Shown piece after piece: positions 34,255 to 43,263 of a DNA stretch of 50,919 bases (positions are counted from its first letter, which is position 1; every line of letters starts with the position of its first letter). A program made the translations under genes and the position numbers. Origin of the DNA: CAYOHR01 sp964512145. Its GTDB lineage: Bacteria; Bacteroidota; Bacteroidia; Flavobacteriales_G; JALEGO01. A model generated the notes under the pieces. It ran no database searches. It saw only the letters and a list, made by a program, of their open reading frames with translations, and was not told where the DNA came from. The stretch is taken from positions 1 through 50,919 of the forward strand of contig CAZEIM010000020.1 in the NCBI GenBank assembly GCA_964512145.1, given 5' to 3'.

Positions 34255-35868
34255 GTGAAAAAATATTTATTTTTATTTAATTTAATTTTATCATCTCAGA
34301 TTTTGCTTGCAGAAAAACCTAAACTTGTAGTAGGGATAGTGGTGGATCAAATGAAAAATGAATACATCATAAGATTTTGGGATAAATATTCAAAAAACGG
34401 ATTTAAATTACTAGTAGAAGAAGGATACTGGTGTAAAAACACCCACTACAATTATTTTCCAACATATACCGGACCAGGACATGCAAGTATATATACAGGA
34501 ACAACTCCTTCAAATCATGGCATAGTCGCTAATGACTGGTATGATAAAACCTTAAAACGAACGGTATACTGTACGGAGGATAAAAATATGCAAACCCTTG
34601 GATCGCTCAATGAATCCGGAAAAATGTCTCCCAATAACATGGTTGGAAATTCTATCTGCGATCAATTAAAACTTAGTAGTAATATGCAAAGTAAAGTAAT
34701 TGGAATTTCATTAAAAGACCGTGGAGCTATATTGCCAGCCGGACATTTAGCCGATATGGCTTATTGGTTCGATTCAAAAAGCGGAAATTTTATTAGTAGC
34801 ACATATTACTCCGATACTCTTCCAAATTGGGTAGTACAGTTTAACAAACAACAAAAAGCGGATGAGTATTTAAACCAAACATGGTCAACCTTATTGCCTA
34901 TTTTCGAATATAAAGAAAGTTTACCCGACAATAATCCCTATGAAACAATCTTAAAAGGAAAACAAATACCTACCTTCCCCTACCCTTTGGCACGGATAAG
35001 AAAAAATTACCCCAATTATGACTTAATTAAATATACCCCATTTGGAAACACCTTAGTTACAGAATTTTCATTACAAGCTATTTATGAAGAAAATTTAGGT
35101 AAAGATTCTATTACGGACTTTTTGTGCATTTCATACTCTTCAACCGATTATATAGGACATGAATTTGGTCCCCGATCTATTGAATTAGAAGACACTTATT
35201 TAAGACTTGATATTGAATTAGAAGGTGTTTTTAAATATTTAGACGATAGTATTGGCTATGGAAATTATATGGTGTTTTTAACCAGCGACCATGGAGCAGC
35301 AGAAAATTCCATCTATTTATCAGATCAAAAAATAAATGCCGGAATATTTAACTCAAAATTTATTGTTGATAGTATTAATCAATATTTAAAACATCAAGAC
35401 ACAACCCTTCTTTTTAACCCTGCACAATATTATATAAACCATCAAATATATATACATGAAGAGTCTTCCTTATTAAAGGAATTAGATAAAAATATTTATC
35501 AACTTTTAACTTCCATGAAAGGAGTTTCAGATGTTTGGCATAAAAATGATTTACGTTTAAATACCATTTCTAAAAACAAACAAATGTATTTGAATGGATT
35601 TTATCCCAAAAGATCGGGGGATATATTTATTCATTTATTACCCGGTTGGACTGAATATAAAACTACTGGATGCACGCATGGTTCAATCTATTCTTACGAC
35701 ACACACGTTCCTTTATTATTTTATGGTAAAGATATCCCATATGGAAGTACAAACCGAAAAATTGAAATTACAGATATAGCAAAAACATTAGCCTTATATC
35801 TATATATTCTAGAGCCTGATGCTTGTTCTGGAAAACCCATCGAAGAAATATTAATTAAAAAAGAATGA
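34255..35868 (+). CDS. pafA: PafA-like alkaline phosphatase
   Basis: The 537-residue periplasmic phosphomonoesterase belongs to the PafA type of the alkaline phosphatase superfamily. The start is GTG; the ensuing KKYLFLFNLILSSQILLA is a clean signal peptide. D31 in GIVVDQMK is a zinc ligand. T72 in PTYTGPGHASIYTG matches the PafA nucleophile Thr79, N93 (ANDW) matches N100, and K154/R156 in SLKDRGAILPAGH match K162/R164 of the Elizabethkingia enzyme. Further metal ligands are in STDYIGHEFGP and TSDHGAAEN. These enzymes release phosphate constitutively without inhibition by phosphate. It overlaps the next gene (ATGA) and heads a four-gene cluster. Confidence 0.9.
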   Translation: MKKYLFLFNLILSSQILLAEKPKLVVGIVVDQMKNEYIIRFWDKYSKNGFKLLVEEGYWCKNTHYNYFPTYTGPGHASIYTGTTPSNHGIVANDWYDKTLKRTVYCTEDKNMQTLGSLNESGKMSPNNMVGNSICDQLKLSSNMQSKVIGISLKDRGAILPAGHLADMAYWFDSKSGNFISSTYYSDTLPNWVVQFNKQQKADEYLNQTWSTLLPIFEYKESLPDNNPYETILKGKQIPTFPYPLARIRKNYPNYDLIKYTPFGNTLVTEFSLQAIYEENLGKDSITDFLCISYSSTDYIGHEFGPRSIELEDTYLRLDIELEGVFKYLDDSIGYGNYMVFLTSDHGAAENSIYLSDQKINAGIFNSKFIVDSINQYLKHQDTTLLFNPAQYYINHQIYIHEESSLLKELDKNIYQLLTSMKGVSDVWHKNDLRLNTISKNKQMYLNGFYPKRSGDIFIHLLPGWTEYKTTGCTHGSIYSYDTHVPLLFYGKDIPYGSTNRKIEITDIAKTLALYLYILEPDACSGKPIEEILIKKE

Positions 35869-36422
35869 AATACTTACTTGTATTTGCTTTAGTAATATTT
35901 TACTCAACATTAGTCTCTCAAAAATTATTTTTTCAAGCAGGTTATTATGGAGACTATGTTATTAATCCCGGTGTAAATATAGGGTTAGGATATCCCGTTA
36001 TTGAATATAGTTCAAAACAATTGTTTTCTAAAAAAAAGACAAAAAAACAAATTATTCCATTTTCTTCTATCTCCCTATATTGGGATCCGTTTAGTCATAC
36101 CGGAGTAAGTGCTCAAGCTAATATTATGTATTTAAGAGAAACCAAATCAGCGAATATTAAAAGATATTTTATTGTTGGCTATGGTGCATTAAGAACTATT
36201 TTGCCTGAAACGTATTTATATGATACACAAGGTAATATTAAAAAAAAGCAATTTGGTGGATATACCTACTGGTTTCCTAGTATTTCTATATTTGGACATC
36301 AAACTGTCCTAAACTCAAAAAATGAATTGTATTTTCACCCAACTCTAAATTTATTATTAAAATACAATGGTTTTATATTACCAAGCATAAAACTTGAGTT
36401 TGGATTAAGATTTAACTCATGA
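35865..36422 (+). CDS. Exported protein, outer-membrane-like, unknown
   Basis: I do not recognise a family. The 185-residue product has a signal peptide (MKYLLVFALVIFYSTLVSQ) and beta-rich sequence with aromatic residues (LFFQAGYYGDYVINPGVNIG, SSISLYWDPFSHTGV, GFILPSIKLEFGLRFNS). The terminal strand ends near-aromatic like a beta-barrel signal. It overlaps the PafA gene upstream and the hydrolase gene downstream by four bases each (ATGA), so the three are one translational unit, and it may be a small outer-membrane partner. Confidence 0.65.
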   Translation: MKYLLVFALVIFYSTLVSQKLFFQAGYYGDYVINPGVNIGLGYPVIEYSSKQLFSKKKTKKQIIPFSSISLYWDPFSHTGVSAQANIMYLRETKSANIKRYFIVGYGALRTILPETYLYDTQGNIKKKQFGGYTYWFPSISIFGHQTVLNSKNELYFHPTLNLLLKYNGFILPSIKLEFGLRFNS

Positions 36423-37465
36423 AAAAAATATTCTGCATATTTTCATTCCTGATAATATTTTCAGCTTGTCAAAAAAATAATATATCCAATTTAAAAGATA
36501 TTATTTACATAAAAAGAGGCAACACATCTATGCCTGCCTATATTTTCGGAAATGGTGAGGAAAAGATTTTTATAATATTACTTCATGGAGGCCCAGGAGG
36601 AAGCGGAATGCAATACCGAAGTGGGAATATGCAAAAATACCTCGAACAAGGGTATGTCATGGTTTACTTCGATCAAAGAGCACAAGGAATGACTCAAGGC
36701 AAAAATGACCCATCCGAAATAAATGTTCCAAATATGGTAGAAGATATACATCTTCTTATAGCTGCCATTAAAAAAAAATATGGTGATGATTCTAAATTTT
36801 ATCTTATGGGGCACAGTTGGGGAGGATATTTAGGTACCTCATTTTTAAGTGCCAATAAAACAAATCAATATAAACTAAAGGGATGGATTGAAATAGGAGG
36901 AGCCCATGATATTCCTTCGCTTTATAAAAACTCTGTAAAACTATTTAAAGAAGTTTCACAGGAACAATTATCCTTAGGATATAATATTAAATTTTGGCAA
37001 GAAGTTTATAATTATGTTCAAAATATTGACACAAACCAATACGATAATGAAGCCTCATTACAAATGAATAAATATGCTTTTGAAGGAGAAGAAAAATTAG
37101 CCGAAGATGAAATAATTTTTCCATATGACAGTGTAAGTGCAAAATTAACATCTAAAAATGCATTTTTAATAGATAATTACTTAACTACATGGATAACTGG
37201 AATAAACGCAAATATTACAATTTGGGATAATGTTGGGCAATCAAACCTAACGGATAGCATGAAGTATGTAACTATTCCTAGTTTATTTATTTGGGGAAAA
37301 TATGATTTAGTAGTACCTAGATACTTGGGAGAAAAAGTACATACAGTATCTGGTGCTAACTATAAAAAACTCGTGATTTTAGAAAAATCCGGACATTCTC
37401 CATTCGAAAATGAAGCAAATATATTTTTTACAGAAGTGATTAATTTTATAGAAAACACCAAGTGA
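36419..37465 (+). CDS. Lipoprotein alpha/beta hydrolase, proline-iminopeptidase-like
   Basis: The 348-residue protein has a lipoprotein signal (FLIIFSAC, lipidated C17), then an alpha/beta hydrolase fold. HGGPGGSG (56-63) is the oxyanion-hole motif of proline iminopeptidases, the nucleophile is S133 in GHSWGGYLG, the acid is probably in WGKYDLVVP and the base is the His of KSGHSPFE. It acts at the periplasmic or outer face of the envelope. Substrate could be peptides or esters. It overlaps the previous gene by four bases. The next gene follows after a promoter-like element. Confidence 0.85.
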   Translation: MKKIFCIFSFLIIFSACQKNNISNLKDIIYIKRGNTSMPAYIFGNGEEKIFIILLHGGPGGSGMQYRSGNMQKYLEQGYVMVYFDQRAQGMTQGKNDPSEINVPNMVEDIHLLIAAIKKKYGDDSKFYLMGHSWGGYLGTSFLSANKTNQYKLKGWIEIGGAHDIPSLYKNSVKLFKEVSQEQLSLGYNIKFWQEVYNYVQNIDTNQYDNEASLQMNKYAFEGEEKLAEDEIIFPYDSVSAKLTSKNAFLIDNYLTTWITGINANITIWDNVGQSNLTDSMKYVTIPSLFIWGKYDLVVPRYLGEKVHTVSGANYKKLVILEKSGHSPFENEANIFFTEVINFIENTK

Positions 37466-37535
37466 TTATTTTCTGTTTTATCAAAACCAAATATTTACTA
37501 TATTCACTAAAATTAGCATTTTTAAAAGAATTATT

Positions 37536-37543
37536 TAAATTTG
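37536..37543 (+). promoter_or_regulatory. Putative -7 element for the TPR/PD40 gene
   Basis: TAAATTTG fits TAnnTTTG and lies 17 bases before the ATG at 37561, which supports that start over the upstream in-frame ATG at 37462. Confidence 0.5.
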
Positions 37544-37560
37544 CTTCATTAAAAAATATT

Positions 37561-39180
37561 ATGTATAAATTATTCATTTTTACCCTATTTTCATTAAGCA
37601 GTATAGTTCTTTTGGCCTCAGCCCCAGATAGTACCAAAAGTATATTCGAAAAAGGATCTGATGCATTAAAAACTCAAAAATTAAATGGATTAATCAACTC
37701 AGGCGATTACGATGCTGCATATACCTATGCATTATCACTTCACAATAGTGATCCTCATAACCCTTTTTTAAATTATAAATTGGGAGAGTGTTTATATTAT
37801 TTAAAGAAAAATTCCGATGCCAAAACATATTTAGAACGTGCAGAAAATTTATCCAACAATAAACTTATCCATAAAGAGTTTAAACTAATTTATGCTAAGG
37901 TATTGCAAAGAAATGGAGAGTTTGAAAAAGCAAAAGAGCAAATAAATTCTTTTAAGAATTCTTTAAAACAAAACGATCAATATTTCTTGGATGAAGCAAC
38001 TCAGGTAATTTCGGAAATTGAATTTGCACAAAATCAAATAAATAATCCTGTAAATGTAACGGTAAGTAATTTAGGTGATGGAATTAACAGCAAGTTTGAC
38101 GAATATGGACCTACTATTTCTTCGGATGGAAAAACCATTTTCTTCACTTCAAGAAGGCCTGAAACTAAAGGTGGTGCAAAAGATCCGTATGACAGTAAAT
38201 TTTTAGAGGATATATATTTTAGTACTTGGAACGACCAACTAAATACATGGAATAAAGCCGAACCTATTCCTGGCAAAGTAAACACAGAAGATCATGATGG
38301 CTGCTTAAGTTTATCCCCAACGGGCGATGAATTATTTATTTATAGAAACGAGGGGGATGCTGGAGTTGGAGCCGGAGATATTTTTCTTTCTAAAAAAAGT
38401 CCAGCCGGAAAATGGAGTGTTGCAAAAAGAATTGAAAAACCAATAAATTCTAGCTATTTTGAAAGTTCTGCCAGTATCACTCGAGATGGAAGTAAATTAT
38501 ATTTTATTAGTGAACGAGAAAAAGGATTAGGTCGTGGAGATATATACGTAAGTGAACGAATTGATAAAACTACTTGGGGTGCTCCGGTAAACTTAGGACC
38601 CATTATTAATACTAAAAATGATGAACGTATGGTATATATTCATCCCGAAGGAGATGTGTTGTTTTTTTCGTCCAACGGACATAAATCAATCGGTGGATAT
38701 GATATTTACAAGTCAACTTTAGTAGATGGTAAATGGACCGAACCTATAAACATTGGATACCCCATAAATACCGTAGATGATGAAGTAAATTTTACCATGA
38801 CGGCAAATAACAAAAAAGCGTACATTACAGCTTATTTAAACGAAGGAATGGGTGGTTTGGATATATATGAAGTTGATTTAACCCAATACCCCTTAGTAAG
38901 CTCTTCATCTAAAGTAATTCAATTAAAAGGTATTATTACTGATGAAGATGGAAAAAATCAATTTGGTTGTACTGTACAATTAAAAGATTTGACTAAGAAT
39001 CAAATTCTACAAGAAGTTAAAACAGACAATAATGGAGCATTTCAGTTCTTTATTAAACCTGGAATTAGCTACCGATATATTGTATCAAAATCTGGATATC
39101 TAACTACAGAATCTAGTGACATTATAGCAACAGACTCTGATGAGTATCTTCAAAAAGATTTTATATTAAAAAGAAAATAA
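37561..39180 (+). CDS. TPR and PD40 beta-propeller envelope protein
   Basis: About 539 residues from the ATG at 37561. The alternative start at 37462 would add 33 residues that overlap a promoter-like element. A signal peptide (MYKLFIFTLFSLSSIVLLA) precedes TPR-like helices (about 35-140), then PD40/WD40-like blades (DEYGPTISSDGKTIFFTSRR, EDHDGCLSLSPTGDELFIYR, FESSASITRDGSKLYFISER, DERMVYIHPEGDVLFFSSNG, DEVNFTMTANNKKAYITAY), then a carboxypeptidase-regulatory-like beta domain (about 455-535, LKGIITDEDGKNQFGCTVQL). Similar Bacteroidota proteins usually end in an OmpA peptidoglycan-binding domain; here it is absent. Probable periplasmic or outer-membrane scaffold. Confidence 0.85.
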   Translation: MYKLFIFTLFSLSSIVLLASAPDSTKSIFEKGSDALKTQKLNGLINSGDYDAAYTYALSLHNSDPHNPFLNYKLGECLYYLKKNSDAKTYLERAENLSNNKLIHKEFKLIYAKVLQRNGEFEKAKEQINSFKNSLKQNDQYFLDEATQVISEIEFAQNQINNPVNVTVSNLGDGINSKFDEYGPTISSDGKTIFFTSRRPETKGGAKDPYDSKFLEDIYFSTWNDQLNTWNKAEPIPGKVNTEDHDGCLSLSPTGDELFIYRNEGDAGVGAGDIFLSKKSPAGKWSVAKRIEKPINSSYFESSASITRDGSKLYFISEREKGLGRGDIYVSERIDKTTWGAPVNLGPIINTKNDERMVYIHPEGDVLFFSSNGHKSIGGYDIYKSTLVDGKWTEPINIGYPINTVDDEVNFTMTANNKKAYITAYLNEGMGGLDIYEVDLTQYPLVSSSSKVIQLKGIITDEDGKNQFGCTVQLKDLTKNQILQEVKTDNNGAFQFFIKPGISYRYIVSKSGYLTTESSDIIATDSDEYLQKDFILKRK

Positions 39181-39189
39181 TGGTTCCTA

Positions 39190-39957
39190 TTAGTCTTCAA
39201 TTTCTAATACTAAACCATCAAATGCCAAATTAATAAAATCAGGTAAAGAGGCATTAACCTCATGATGCGTCCCCAATTGGTGACTAATATGTGTAAAATA
39301 GCCCTTTTGCGGTTGCAATTCAATCATTAAATCAATTGCTTCTGATAGATTAAAATGAGAAATATGTTTTTCGTGCTTTTTTGCATTAAGAACTAACACT
39401 TTGGAATGAAAAACTTTATTTTTTTCCTCTTCAGAAATAAAATTTGCGTCCGTAATGTAGGTAAATTTTCCAATTCTAAATCCCAAAACGGGCATTTTAT
39501 GATGATACACTAAAATTGGAGTAACTAAAACATGTTTAATATAAAATGGTTCTAATGATATCTTATGCAAATTTAAAATAGGAACACCCGGATATTTTTC
39601 TTGTGTAAAAGCATAATGATATTCGCGTTTAATAGCATCTAAAACCGAAGATGTTCCATACAAATGCACATCTCTTTGCAAAATATAATTGTAGGGTCGT
39701 GTATCATCAATTCCAGCAATATGATCTTTATGTTCGTGTGTAAATAATATGGCCTCAAAAGATTCAATATTATTTAATAAAGCTTGCTGTCTAAAATCAG
39801 GTCCGCAATCAATAATGATATTTACACCTAAATACTCTACTAATACAGAGGTTCTTAGTCTTTTATCTTTAGAATTATTAGATGTACATACCAAACATCT
39901 ACAACCTATTACTGGTATACCTTGTGATGTTCCTGTGCCTAAAAAAGTTACCTTCAC
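39190..39957 (-). CDS. Metallo-beta-lactamase-fold hydrolase, PhnP-like
   Basis: The 255-residue MBL-fold protein begins with FLGTGTSQGIPVIGCRCLVC, in which the cysteines bind an extra zinc as in PhnP. The active-site motif is THEHKDHIAGID (HxHxDH), followed by ITDANFI, HFNLSEAIDL and FTHISHQLGTHHE. It is probably a cytoplasmic phosphodiesterase acting on a cyclic or nucleotide-type substrate; the PhnP substrate itself is not implied because no phn genes are near. It converges with the TPR/PD40 gene after nine bases and is divergent from the gene at 40017. Confidence 0.9.
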   Translation of the reverse strand: MKVTFLGTGTSQGIPVIGCRCLVCTSNNSKDKRLRTSVLVEYLGVNIIIDCGPDFRQQALLNNIESFEAILFTHEHKDHIAGIDDTRPYNYILQRDVHLYGTSSVLDAIKREYHYAFTQEKYPGVPILNLHKISLEPFYIKHVLVTPILVYHHKMPVLGFRIGKFTYITDANFISEEEKNKVFHSKVLVLNAKKHEKHISHFNLSEAIDLMIELQPQKGYFTHISHQLGTHHEVNASLPDFINLAFDGLVLEIED

Positions 39958-39960
39958 AAA

Positions 39961-39990
39961 TTGTTTTTCGAAACTAATATACTTATTTTG
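39961..39990 (+). promoter_or_regulatory. Promoter-like sequence for the 40017 gene
   Basis: TTG (39961-39963), a 20-base spacer and TATTTTG (39984-39990) resemble the Bacteroidota promoter with the -7 element one base short. It lies 26 bases before the ATG at 40017. Confidence 0.4.
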
Positions 39991-40016
39991 CGTTAAACAA
40001 TCTCAAATTTAAACGT

Positions 40017-41456
40017 ATGAGTTATTTAGATTCACTAACAGCAAAGCAAAAAGCCTTAAAAATAAATTTAAATGACTCAATTTACGGGAGTTTTGCTGAA
40101 ATTGGTGCTGGTCAAGAAGTGGTAAGATTTTTTTTCAGGGTAGGTGGTGCTTCAAAAACTATAGCAAATGCTATGTCTGCTTACGATAAAGAATTTAGCG
40201 ATGCTAAGTACGGAAAAGAAGAATCAGGAAGGTACGTTTGCAAGCCTCGACTCGAAAAAATGCTTTCTATGGAATTTAATTCATTGAAAGAAATATTGGT
40301 GCATGAAAAATATAAGGGAAAATGTTTTTTTTCATTTTCTAACACAATAGCTACCATAAATTTTTATAAAACATTTAAGGGACACGGCTGGTTAGGTGTT
40401 CGATTTCAATTAAAACCAGAGTCTGAACCTAACGATTTTATCATACATGTTCGATTACATGATAACGATGCTTCTACTCAACAAGAAACTATTGGAATAT
40501 TAGGAGTAAATATGCTTTACGCCTGTTATTATTATTATGCCGATCCCAAAAAAATGATTTCATCATTATACGATGAGTTATCAAGAGATAAAATTGAAAT
40601 TGACATGATTCAATTAACTGGTAAAGACTTTAACCATGTTGACAATCGATTACTAAGTTTACAGTTAGTTAAAAACGGAATGACAGATGCTGTTATTTTT
40701 GGTCCAGATGGTAATAATTTACATCCGTCAGATTTAATGTATAAGAAAAATATTTTAGCCATACGAGGCCGTTTTAGACCTGTCACAAAAGTAAATATTG
40801 ATATGCTGAAAAATGGCTACAAGCAATTTGTTTTAGAGAAAAAAGTAAAAGAAGAAAATATTGTAGTATTATTTGAGATGACATTAAGTGATCTTACTCC
40901 CGATGGAGATGTTGATGAAAAAGATTTTATCGACAGGGCTGAAATACTTTGTTCACTAGGTCAAACCGTTCTGATATCAAATTATAATATGTATTATAAG
41001 TTGGTAGAGTATTTTGCACAATACACCAGTGAAAGAATGGGCTTAATTATGGGAGTTCCAAATTTAGTAGAAATACTCAATGAAAAACACTATAGAAATT
41101 TAAGTGGTGGAATTTTAGAAGCATGCGGTATTTTATTTATGAAAGATTTAAAAATTTATCTATATCCTTTTAAACCAAACAACTCCGAAAAATTATTAAA
41201 CAGTAATAATATTAGCATTCATCCAAGATTAAAGCCACTATATGATTATTTAAAATTTAATGGAAGAATTGTTGATTTAAACAATTTTGATAAGGATGTT
41301 TTACATATTTTTTCAGACCAAGTATTAGAAATGATTAAATCGAACAAGGATGGTTGGGAAAATTATGTTCCTACGTACGTAGATAATATTATTAAAGAAA
41401 AAAGGCTTTTTGGATACTCAACTACGAAAAAAAACAACTTATCCTCGGTTAATTAG
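40017..41456 (+). CDS. Conserved protein of unknown function (Bacteroidota family)
   Basis: The 479-residue protein belongs to a widespread family that I recognise by NDSIYGSFAEIGAGQEVVRFF at its N-terminus but whose function is not established; I recall such entries being mislabelled in databases as TonB-dependent receptors. It has no signal peptide or membrane segment, so it is cytoplasmic. Features include IGAGQEVVRFFFRVGGASKT, AYDKEFSDAKYG and a series of alpha/beta segments (AVIFGPDGNNLHPSDLMYKK, VLFEMTLSDLTPDGDVDE). The last eight bases overlap the convergent cmk gene. Confidence 0.7.
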   Translation: MSYLDSLTAKQKALKINLNDSIYGSFAEIGAGQEVVRFFFRVGGASKTIANAMSAYDKEFSDAKYGKEESGRYVCKPRLEKMLSMEFNSLKEILVHEKYKGKCFFSFSNTIATINFYKTFKGHGWLGVRFQLKPESEPNDFIIHVRLHDNDASTQQETIGILGVNMLYACYYYYADPKKMISSLYDELSRDKIEIDMIQLTGKDFNHVDNRLLSLQLVKNGMTDAVIFGPDGNNLHPSDLMYKKNILAIRGRFRPVTKVNIDMLKNGYKQFVLEKKVKEENIVVLFEMTLSDLTPDGDVDEKDFIDRAEILCSLGQTVLISNYNMYYKLVEYFAQYTSERMGLIMGVPNLVEILNEKHYRNLSGGILEACGILFMKDLKIYLYPFKPNNSEKLLNSNNISIHPRLKPLYDYLKFNGRIVDLNNFDKDVLHIFSDQVLEMIKSNKDGWENYVPTYVDNIIKEKRLFGYSTTKKNNLSSVN

Positions 41457-42180
41457 CAAGTACTTGCTGTTTAATGGTATTTATTTTATGAGTAATAATT
41501 TCTAAGGCTATTTTTTCAAGTTCTTCAATACTATAATTTGTGTTATCAATAACAATAGCATCATCACTTTTTGTTAATGGACTTTCTTCTCTTGTGGTAT
41601 CCATATAATCTCGTTGTTTTAAATTTTCTTGAACCCACTGTTTAGTAACTTTTTCTCCTTTTTGTATTAATTCATCATATCTTCGTTGAACACGAATATC
41701 TACATCCGATATTAAAAAAAATTTCACCTCTGCATCTGGAAATATTGTAGTCCCAATATCTCTACCATCCATAACTACACCTTTTTTTTGTCCAATTTTT
41801 TTCTGTAAAACACTGAGTTTCCTTCTAACCTCTTTAATTGAACTTATCTGACTCACAAATCTAGAAACTTCGAAACTTCTGATTTTTTTTTCAACATTAA
41901 TACCATTTAAAAAAATTTCAGGCTCATTTTTTTCATTTAAATGAAATTCAATATCAACTTCATTTAGTGCAACGCTTAGGTTCGATTCTAATATTACATC
42001 ATCTTTTATTATACCATTATCTATCGAATATAACGTAACAGCCCTATACATGGCTCCACTATCAATGTATATATAATTTAAACTTTTAGCCAAGCGTTTA
42101 GCCAAAGTGCTTTTACCACATGCCGAATATCCGTCAATGGCAATATTTATTTTGGCAAAATTCACGACAGAAAAATACAA
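41449..42180 (-). CDS. cmk: Cytidylate kinase
   Basis: The 243-residue kinase phosphorylates CMP and dCMP with ATP. The P-loop is GYSACGKST (residues about 17-25), the substrate-binding IDSGAMYRAVTLY follows, and VVMDGRDIGTTIFPDAEVKFFL and RRYDELIQKGE complete the family pattern. Length and layout are normal. It starts immediately after the porQ stop, with no gap. The porQ-cmk pairing is also common in other Flavobacteriia. The far end overlaps the unknown gene at 40017 by eight bases, tail to tail. Confidence 0.95.
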   Translation of the reverse strand: MYFSVVNFAKINIAIDGYSACGKSTLAKRLAKSLNYIYIDSGAMYRAVTLYSIDNGIIKDDVILESNLSVALNEVDIEFHLNEKNEPEIFLNGINVEKKIRSFEVSRFVSQISSIKEVRRKLSVLQKKIGQKKGVVMDGRDIGTTIFPDAEVKFFLISDVDIRVQRRYDELIQKGEKVTKQWVQENLKQRDYMDTTREESPLTKSDDAIVIDNTNYSIEELEKIALEIITHKINTIKQQVLAN

Positions 42181-43200
42181 CTATTTTTTTAAAAAACGAT
42201 GGATATTGGTCGAGAGAGATACAAAATGCGTATTTAAACCTACACCTTGACCCTGTAACGCGTAATCTATATTCCATTTTTTGGCTTGAACTCCAATACC
42301 AAAAGCTAAACCGGTTAATTTATTATAAATATTGTATGACATTTCTGCTCTTCGTTTTGGATAATAAGAAGCCGAAATTCTAAATTTTGAGCTTGGAACA
42401 AAATCTGCTCCAAAAGCAATATGCTTAATAAAATTATGAAACGTAAATGTATTTTCTTTAATTTCTCCAGTAAAAGGATCGGTAGATTTAAACTCATCTA
42501 AGTAGGTTAAATCCCACTTATTTAAATGATGATAATGAAAATGTAACCTAAGTGGAGAATGTGATAGCTTAAAACTACTTGACAATTGAATATTTAACGG
42601 TAAAAATTGATATGTACCTGGAACATAATTTGTAACAGGTGCACCTAAATTTAATACAGACAAGGTAACGCCATATTTTTCAGGTTTTTTAGAGTATATT
42701 ATGTAAAAATCACCCCCTATAGCAACAGAAGAATTAAATAAATATTGAGAATATATTACTTTACCTTGAATACTGTATTTAAAATGTTGCAAAAAAGCAC
42801 TGGAGTAAGCTAAATTTAAACTAATATCAGATGCCGAGAAATCACGAATCTCCTCACCATACTCATTGGTTTCAATAAAATTTCCGTAATAAATATATTT
42901 TAACGATGGTAAAAAAACACGCCCATTTTTTGTGGTATAAGCATATGAAAATCTACCCGCATGTATATCCGCTACGTAACTCATGTAATCAATTTCTAAA
43001 ATGCCATTATGTAAACTACTTAAAAAAACAGGATTATTAGAAACCTGCATAAAATTTGAGTCTTGTATAGACCTGGGTATACCATTTATGGATGCGTCAG
43101 ATGCATTATTCGGCAAATTTAAAAAGCTATACGATGGAGAAATTTGTGCAAATATTGTTAAATGCAACAAAACAAAAAATAAAAAAACTGAAAGTCGCAT
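42181..43200 (-). CDS. porQ: T9SS protein PorQ-like, outer membrane
   Basis: About 339 residues from the ATG at 43200 (MRLSVFLFFVLLHLTIFAQ, a clean signal peptide); an upstream ATG at 43218 adds six residues. The product has the PorQ/PorV-type opening YSFLNLPNNASDASINGIPRS, then NPVFLSSLHNGILEIDYMSYVADIHAGRFSYAY, and beta-strand-rich sequence ending in VQAKKWNIDYALQGQGVGLNTHFVSLS. PorQ belongs to the attachment complex of the T9SS that loads sorted cargo onto lipopolysaccharide. This agrees with three T9SS cargo genes nearby. The stop is TAG and cmk follows without a gap. Confidence 0.82.
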   Translation of the reverse strand: MRLSVFLFFVLLHLTIFAQISPSYSFLNLPNNASDASINGIPRSIQDSNFMQVSNNPVFLSSLHNGILEIDYMSYVADIHAGRFSYAYTTKNGRVFLPSLKYIYYGNFIETNEYGEEIRDFSASDISLNLAYSSAFLQHFKYSIQGKVIYSQYLFNSSVAIGGDFYIIYSKKPEKYGVTLSVLNLGAPVTNYVPGTYQFLPLNIQLSSSFKLSHSPLRLHFHYHHLNKWDLTYLDEFKSTDPFTGEIKENTFTFHNFIKHIAFGADFVPSSKFRISASYYPKRRAEMSYNIYNKLTGLAFGIGVQAKKWNIDYALQGQGVGLNTHFVSLSTNIHRFLKK

Positions 43201-43263
43201 TGGATGAATCAACAGCACAAATTAAAATTTACCTAACAACGAAATATTAGTTAAATTAGTATG

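Noticed and set aside
37462..37560. Upstream start for the TPR/PD40 protein
   Set aside because: Adds 33 residues before the signal peptide and covers a TAnnTTTG promoter element.
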